Below are positions 57,246 through 64,000 of a DNA stretch of 64,000 nt, in pieces (within the stretch, counting starts at the first letter, position 1; every line of letters starts with the position of its first letter). The stretch is from assembly GCA_047967505.1 (NCBI GenBank), contig CM106539.1. The stretch is one strand, 5' to 3'. The notes beneath the pieces are model-generated. The model was not told the origin of the DNA. It saw only the letters and a list, made by a program, of their open reading frames with translations, and searched no databases. The stretch is from Dipteris shenzhenensis. Taxonomy: Eukaryota > Polypodiophyta > Polypodiopsida > Gleicheniales. The position numbers and the translations under genes were made by a program.

Positions 57246-57943
57246 AATAGAGAATACAAAAAGTGAGATTTTGGTGTACATTACTGCTTTCCAAACATTA
57301 CCCATGATTACCAAAGCACATAATTTTAACAAAAACATCAATGCTTTTTTGCAAGCCCACATATACAAGAATTAAGTGAGGTGAGGAGAATGAAACAATA
57401 TGTAAAATAGTTTTGCCAATATCAATGATGGGCTACGGTTCAATCTCATCCTCAATGAGATCAATAGTTACAAAGCCACTTGCATGGCGTTTGATTGTTG
57501 CATTAGGGCCACTTTCCACCATGTCCTTAAACTACTTTACATCCAAAACATACACAAAGAAGCGTCGAAAGTCAAGCTTAATAATATCTTGGATTATGCC
57601 ACAATAATCATCCATGGCTCCATTGGCTCCCTCAAAGCTAGAAATGATGCCGCAATCTTGTGTGTTTCTCTTATCATCAATCTGTTGTGTTCGAAAATGC
57701 TTGCCCTCACACCATATAGCATTGAACATAGTGCACTACACCAAGAAAAAATCAATTAAATAAGCAATCTAAATTATTGAAAGCTCCTAACTTATGCATA
57801 ACATTCTATATACCGACCTTCCTCATGCATCCCCTAGCATACTCCCATTCTTCCATTGTGATATGCATCCCCTCGTCTTTCTCTGCTTTCTCCATTTCAT
57901 CAAGTAGCCAATCCACATGAATATCCTTTGGAAGTGCTCTTAG
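57246..57943. other. 3' region of tnp2, tail exons uncertain
   Basis: Minus-strand frames here could hold the last tnp2 exon (57729-57532 is open), but I cannot anchor them by motif. CACTACACCAAGAAA at about 57732 resembles a CACTA terminus, without a verified partner. Confidence 0.3.
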
Positions 57944-60733
57944 TTACTGAGGGTATGGCACAGGAGATCTGTGGTGTGTACGAAAGAGGGGCCTTTCTTC
58001 TTGTCTTCTTGCCTTTGCATCCTCGTATCTTGTCACCCATCTTTTCATCACATCACTATTAAGCACGCAATAGAGGTTGATACTATTATACAACTCCGTG
58101 TCTATTACTTTGTTGTGTCCTTTCCCTTGAGGCACAATAGAGGTCATCCTTAGGTCTTCATCATCTCTCCATAGTCATGGGAGAGAGCTATCCACATCAA
58201 CAAGAAACTCAAAAATATATACAAGTGACTCTTGTACCAACCAACCCTCAGCCATGCTACCTTTGGGTCTTGCATTTTGTCTCACAAAGCCCTTCAAGGT
58301 CTTCATGAAGCGCTCGAGGAAGAACAACCATCGTGCATGTATAGTACCGCATATAGCAATCTCATCCACCAAATGCACTATAAGATGTAGTTGGCTTGTG
58401 AGAATAGAACATGGAAATGTCTCCTCCACTAACATAACTCGAGCATTCTCAAGCGTGGTGGGATCTATTTCCTTTGAGCTCACATACCTAGAAGATGAAA
58501 AAGTACACCATATTAGCAATATGAACACCTTGCATGGAGCATTGATACGCATCATATTTTGTATCATGTAAAGTACCTCACAAGCTTGCCTATCTTGTAA
58601 ATACAATCTTTCCCGTCCTTCGATGCACTACGAGAAATGCTAGTAGGTAGTATGAACTAAATCCACGAGGAGGTGGTTGATTAGTTGCTTATAATTATTC
58701 ACTCACAAATTTGAAAGGAAAAAGATATTATGCACATAAAATACTTACTTGGAGCATCTTGTGCCAATCATGAGATTTCAAGCCATATAATTGCTCTACA
58801 CCTCTTTTCTTGCTCTTTGTAAAGGCTCCCTTCAAACACCTCATGCATCCAGTGGGAGTACGAATTGTAGTAATAGCGCACTTCACCACCACCATCTCTA
58901 GCTTTGATAACCTCCACGGTGCATGAGGTAGAAAACATGCCCATTTGGTCTCTCTTGTGGCCATGCTTCATGCATCCTCCCTGTGGTACGTAGATCCTCC
59001 CTTATGCCTATGGAATCTCGTGTCCCATTCAAATGCTCCCAAATGGTAGATGCCACATTCTTGAAGATATGCATGGGATCAAGTAGGTGATTGATCTTGA
59101 GGTAGGACCAATATGTTAAAGGATAAAAGATGGAGTATCTAAACAAAAGCTGGTGTTAGCAGGCAATCTTTATTTCAAGCCAATATAGCACACAATAGTT
59201 ACAAACCCTTACTGGCTCATGCCAAGTGGTGGAGGAGTCGTGGAACCGTCCCAAATTCTCATCCAATCTCCCGCGGTGAGTGATTGTGGGAGGACTTGAT
59301 TCCAAGGGGCAACATATCAAGGATGATCAGGTGGGAGAACTCGATGGTGATTCTCATAGATAACCTTATTCAATGCGTCTGCCCATCAGGCAACTAGCAA
59401 AGGACCACAAACAGGACATGCATGGTAACCCGATGTAGTGAGACCTGAACAATAGATGCAATTAAGAGTTGAAGGTGGGTTTAGGGTGCCACATCCTTTG
59501 CCTATTCATAATTAGAAGTGCAATGCTTACCTGAATACTTGCCATAGCCTGGGAAGTCATGCATCATCCACATCATGACTACTTTGCAGTTGAAGTCTCA
59601 TGACGAGGGAGGCCTGCTCACATCATGCACCTCGATACCTCTCCAAAGTATCTCTAGCTCGTCAATCAAAGGCTCCAAATAAACATCAAGATTTTTTACT
59701 TTATGTTTCCATGGAATTAGAAGGGACAGCATAACATGTCCTTTCTTAATAGCCATAGAGGGTGGAAGATTATAATTCACCAATATCACTGGCCATACAT
59801 TGTAAGAGGTGCTTTTGAGACCAAATGGGTTCACACCGTCCATACCCAATCCAAGTCTCAAGCTCCTAGGTTCTTCCTTGAAGCTTGGCCATGTGTCTTC
59901 AATATGCTTCCACGAAGGAGAGTCTACAGGAGTTCTCCACTTGCCATCGGTTGATCGATGGGAGGAATGCCATGACATGAGATCTGAAATGGATTTGCAC
60001 TTGAACATATGTTGGATGTGAGGGATTATGGGAAAATGTCGCAGAACCTTATGAGGCACGTCCAAAGTTTTGAGATCTGCTCTATATCTTGCCTCTCCAC
60101 AAGTAGGGCACTCTCTTGCATCCTTATGTAGTCCACGAAACAAAACGCAATCGTTGACGCATGCATGGATGCGCTTGTAACCTAATCTTCCAAGAGAGGT
60201 CACATGTTGCCTTGCCATATCTCTTGAGGTCGGTAATTTATTCTCCCTTGGAAGCATTTTACACAATAGCCTGCACATGAAGACCATAAATGAGGAAAAG
60301 CATTCGAGTAATTGACCCACTAGCATAATTCACCATGTTGCAAAATAGACTTTAAAGCTTACTTGAGTAATGCATTCAAACTTGCATTGCTCCATCCATA
60401 GATGTTTTGCAAGTTTAGTAACTCAAGGGAGGCACGTAGAACAGAGAATGTGCACCCCTCAAAGAGTGGAGTCGATGCTGCAGTAAAAAGATCGTCCTAC
60501 TCCATGCTATCATCCCTCCCTTCGGATTGATGGACATATAAATCCCACACCATATCATCAAACACCTCCTCCTCCACGGCCTCATGAGGTAATGGTGGAG
60601 GACTACTATCACCATCACTCCATGCATCCATAACGGTCCTTCCTGAAGATCCTACCTCATATCGCCGACGCTTCGCCTCCTCACGATGAGCATAGGGCAA
60701 CATATGCGGGTGTGGCACTGCATCTTGTATCAA
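57944..60733 (-). pseudogene. tnp2: CACTA transposase tnp2 (multi-exon, degenerate)
   Basis: Minus strand. An N-terminal exon at 60733-60362 reads through one TAG near 60496 (GRDDSME, then DDLFTAASTPLFEG). After an intron the main exon at about 60270-59598 has the Tnp2 core: YKRIHACVNDCVLFRG with CPTCGEARY, HSSHRSTDGKWRTPVDSPSW, and LGMDGVNPFGLKSTSYNVWP. Next come 59570-59215 (HDFPGYGKYS, HACPVCGPL), 59146-58970 (HLLDPMHIFKNVASTIWEHL) and about 58830-58735 (GLKSHDWHKML). The C-terminal region at 58606-58175 has EIAICGTIHARWLFFLERFM, LKGFVRQNARPKGSMAEGW. 58147-57944 is the tail. The order and motifs are those of plant CACTA Tnp2 proteins. Stops and exon losses indicate decay. Confidence 0.85.
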
Positions 60734-60739
60734 ATTAAA

Positions 60740-61109
60740 ACGGGATCATAACTCAGACATATGAACACCTATAGGTATCTCAATCAACCTTAACTCTTTA
60801 ACACTTACCATGTTTACAGTCGCTTTTAGCGTGCTCACTTTGCTTTTCTTCACATTACTTATACTTCGCATGGCTTGCTTGCTTTGCTATTAACAGATCC
60901 ACAATTTTGATGCTTAAGAGGAAGGCACCCACACTTACTTCCAAGCTTACACTTAAGAGGAAGGCACCCACACTTACTTCCAGGCTTACAGGAGAAGAGG
61001 GTGAACAAGGAAGAGAAGCAACTTTGAAGAAGAAGAAGAAGCTTCCATATCTCTATCCAAGGTAAGTCTTTTTACGGTTGATCTTCTTTGGAAGTTGCTC
61101 TCTTTGGAT
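60740..61109. other. Region between divergent CACTA genes, no gene seen
   Basis: This is the 5' flank of the minus-strand tnp2. A stretch containing CTTAAGAGGAAGGCACCCAC followed by ACTTACTTCCA occurs twice at about 60913-60980. No coding signal is seen. Confidence 0.5.
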
Positions 61110-62940
61110 TTGTCCTTTGTCGTATCCAAGAAATGCATGATTTTGGTATCAGTGTTGTGTTTTTGTGTCGGGTGCATGTCCTTTTCTACTTTTTAGGATA
61201 GTCCGTCTGTCAAAGCGCATCTAAAATCACCTCTATAGGTGCGTCTAGATGCGCCTCTAGCCTGTTTGCAGACACCAACAGTCGCATTTAGAGACGCGCT
61301 GTTATACGTGAAAATAGATGTGCTTCTTAGATGCGTCTATAGACGCGCTCCGATAGTAATCTCTTTTGACAGTAATCTTTTCTTCCCTTCCCCTTTCTTC
61401 TTAGCTCATCAGTAATCATCTTTTTTTCTTTTTTCCAGTTCATCATGTGGCGAGGAAGCTCTTCGGGCTCACCTGATCTTCGAGAGTCTATTTTTAGGGA
61501 CTTATATAACCTTCTAAGGTACCCTCCTAGTCCTACGGAGTTATACGGGTATATGATGGGTACTCTAAACACCCCGTAGGAGTCGACACTACGGACTTCA
61601 AACCACCCTAACCCCACACCAGCTGAGATTACCCCAGCGGAGTCAGCACAGCCCAGTCGGCTACATAGCCAGGCCCTTCTCCCATGCCGTCTTATGCCCC
61701 TTCCCCCATGCCGTCTTATGCCCCTTCGCCCATGCCGTCTTATGCCCCTTCCCCCATGCCGTCAGGAGGTCCTTCTATCTCGTAGAGCCGTCGGCATACT
61801 CTTGTGCAGTCGAGCCTCGGTTCTCCAGCTACGAGTGGTCCACGTAGTCTCGTGCAGTCTCTAGCTATGATTGGCCAGTGTACTAGCTCAACACGACACG
61901 ATGGCAAGTGTAGTAGCAAGGAGAGCAGTGGGGGATGCATGGCACAATGCTTTGGGAGGGGTGGTGGTGGGGACGATGATGATTCAGATGATTTAGAGGT
62001 ACCTCTGGGTGATGGTACGATCTTCTATGACATCACTCAGATAGGAAGCATCTTGATGGATGCACGGGGGAAGGACATCATGGCCTTCATGCACTCTCTA
62101 ATTGCTAATAATTATAGAGATTGCTTTATCCACTATAAAGACCAGCCAAAGAGGTTGGCTGATGATACCCTCGCTGCTGTTCGCTCTAGGTATCCTAACC
62201 CCCCCAATCATCAGTTCACAGATAAATGGGCCAAGTCAAAGATTGTTACGATACTTGGCAATAAAAGATCTTTGCTTAAGAGGCAGGCACTAGCGGAGCT
62301 TGCTAGGCTTAAGGGAGGTCAACCACCAAGGGGCCCACCCCACACCGCTCACAAGCATGAGTGGAAGAAAGCAATGAAGTCAGCGAGGGAGGACCCCAAT
62401 CTGCAACACGTGGAGGCATGAAGGATCCAGATGGAGCAATATGGAAGCGTGCATTTTGGAGCAGGGGGTGTTGAATCATGGGAGGCCTAATTTGTAAGTA
62501 TCGATCTCAAATTATATTGCTTATGTAGTTTATTAGGAGGTTGTTTCTTTCTCGTTTCTTTGTACTAACCCCTCCGCAAATTGTGTCGTCTTGCAGCTTG
62601 ATATCATGGGCAGATACCCTACTCCTGTCGAGACAGCCTACCACTGCCACCATCGCAGAGGAGATACATGGAAGAACTTCTATCATGACGGGTTGATTAC
62701 TGAGGAGCAGTATATCCGGGCTACTGGAGCGGCCCCCAAGGTATTTGAAAGTAATTAAATAATGTCAATATTATAAGTAAAGATTTGATTTTTCATACAT
62801 TGATATATGTTGTCCCTTGTTTACAGGTCCCTGCACAAGAAGACAAGGAAGAAGACAAGGAAGGAGGCAGAGAAGGGAGCGCAAAAGGGAGCACAAAAGA
62901 GAGCGTGGAAGGGAGCGAGGACGTGGAGAACATAGATTAG
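61110..62940 (+). pseudogene. CACTA small-gene copy B (TNP1/Transposase_24-like)
   Basis: This is homologous to copy A from about 61110. The ATG is at 61446 (MWRGSSSGSPDLRESIF), a stop lies near 61578, and the frame reopens at 61804-62421 for 205 codons with GGGGDDDDSDDLEVPLGDGT, DCFIHYKDQPKRLADD, KSKIVTILGNKRSLLKRQAL and HEWKKAMKSAREDPN. A TGA at 62419 stands where copy A has CGA. Introns follow at about 62492-62597 and 62742-62826. The last exons read MGRYPTPVETAYHCHHRRGD and, at 62827-62940, an acidic tail ending SEDVENID. Each copy has lesions that the other lacks. It is divergent from tnp2 across about 0.7 kb. Confidence 0.58.
61205..61350. repeat. Subterminal-type palindrome array d
   Basis: GCGCATCTA, GCGTCTAGATGC and a perfect GCGTCTATAGACGC at 61333-61346 occur, equivalent to array a before copy A. 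Confidence 0.7.
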
Positions 62941-63254
62941 TCGTAGAAGTAGTGCTAGCTACTCTTTTTTGTACTTAAAGCCACTGGCTTGGCTTCGTGC
63001 CTCTTGTATATACACTCCTCTTATTTTTTGTACTTGAAGCCACATGACGTGGCTTAGCTTCGTGCTATATGTATATACAAGCACTTTTTGAGCTTTCAAT
63101 TTTATTGCGTTTTAGAGTTGTAATGTTTTATTTCGAATTGTAATTAAAATGCGGTTGGATGTAAGAATTGAATTACACAATGTGGAAATGGGATCCCTAT
63201 AACTATATAGCATACACAACATACATAGCATTCTGTAAATTAAAAAATATATAT

Positions 63255-63525
63255 TATGTAGCACGTCTATCAGTGCATCTATAAACGCATCTATATATGC
63301 GTCTATCTGTTCGAGGAGCATCTATTTGTGCGTCCATCTGTTTTTTTTAATTTTTTAGCAAAGCGCCTATTTACACGTCTAGATGCACGTCTATACATGC
63401 GTCTGTCTGCTATATAGACGCGTTGTTAGGTGCGGGTCTCTAGACGCACAAATAGACGCGCAAATAGATGCGCTCTAAGTTTTTTTTTAGTTCAATAAAC
63501 GCGTCTGTGTGCGCGTCTGTGGGTG
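63255..63525. repeat. Subterminal-type palindrome array e
   Basis: GCATCTATA, GCGTCTAT, CACGTCTA and TAGACGCG motifs repeat downstream of copy B, corresponding to array b. Confidence 0.7.
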
Positions 63526-64000
63526 CTTTGTCTTGTTATGCATAGGAGACTCTCATAACTAAATGCAGGAAAAAAGAAAGTGTTTACTAGCTAGTTTGGT
63601 TTAAATACTTTTAAAAAAAGACAATGATGTAAGCACAGGAGCATCATGCAAGGGATTTGGGAGACCTATGTGTATCCACTTTGACATATCTCCATACACA
63701 CTCCTTTTACAGTGTCCAGCACTCTACCATTTGCATAAACATACACAAGTTTCTCTGATCTCGTTAATGTCGAGCAATTTCTTGTGAGGGAATACATGGA
63801 CTTGTAGTTACTCCAATTTCATTCACTAGAGGAATTGCTACAAGGTTGTGACAATACTAAATTCATGGCCAGGGCTTGCAGATGAGGTTTGGATGCTATA
63901 TGCTCTTCCCACTATCTCTATGCTAGCATATCTTTCACTAATTCCTTATTCTAGAATATGCAAACAACCCTTCAAGTAGATAGTTCCTTACCAGTAGAGG
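63526..64000. other. No gene seen
   Basis: This is the end of the window. Only ordinary AT-rich sequence without a supportable feature is present. Confidence 0.5.

Noticed and set aside
57732-57748. CACTACACCAAGAAA as a CACTA terminus
   Set aside because: It resembles a CACTA end, but no partner terminus or 3-bp TSD could be paired with it. The similar CACTACGAGAAATG at 58627 lies within the tnp2 gene, so both may be chance.

Overview
This is nuclear DNA from a land plant with a repeat-rich genome. The evidence is nested Ty1/copia and Ty3/gypsy retrotransposons, a CACTA (En/Spm) transposon with plant-type Tnp2, a MULE-like transposase gene, GT-AG introns, an 8-bp-TSD MITE family, and a captured exon resembling plant ACT-domain (ACR) proteins. 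The exact lineage cannot be read from the window; a non-seed plant is possible but unproven. No rRNA, tRNA, CRISPR array or bacterial-type operon was seen.

Layout. 1-1990: decayed coding remnants, ending in an unrecognised ORF family that recurs inverted near 50-51 kb. 1991-4034: 3' part of a minus-strand copia element. 4097-6071: spliced DDE/MULE-like transposase gene, 3'-truncated. 6.5-10.9 kb: clusters of palindromes with core GTTTCGCCAGCGAAAC, a hexamer minisatellite, pyrimidine-rich sequence, an ACR-like exon fragment, and four dyads of consensus TTTGCGCtggGCGCAAA. 11142-15210: an intact ten-exon gene whose reconstructed frame is 3078 nt (1025 codons plus stop). It joins a ParB/Srx-like domain (GNHR motif) to a permuted DNA-methyltransferase-like domain. 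15.9-20.8 kb: two copia elements joined leader to LTR. 20.8-35.6 kb: several minus-strand gypsy elements, GA/G-rich tracts and one MITE. 35.6-49.6 kb: a large inverted repeat built of minisatellites, holding a second MITE, a plus-strand gypsy gag-protease fragment and a full-length copia element (41932-49246, TSD TGTAG). Inside that copia lies a decayed, diverged paralogue of the ParB-methyltransferase gene. 49.9-51.2 kb: second copy of the unknown ORF. 51.2-53.7 kb: mostly nothing recognisable. 53.7-63.5 kb: CACTA region with a minus-strand tnp2 between two plus-strand copies of a smaller CACTA-type gene, each bordered by arrays of GCGTCTATAGACGC-like palindromes.

The only apparently intact host-type gene is the ParB-methyltransferase fusion. 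Nearly every transposon gene carries stops, frameshifts or truncations. The strongest candidate for something undescribed is that gene family, together with the two palindrome families just upstream of it. ParB-family proteins bind palindromic sites in bacteria, but any link here is inference.
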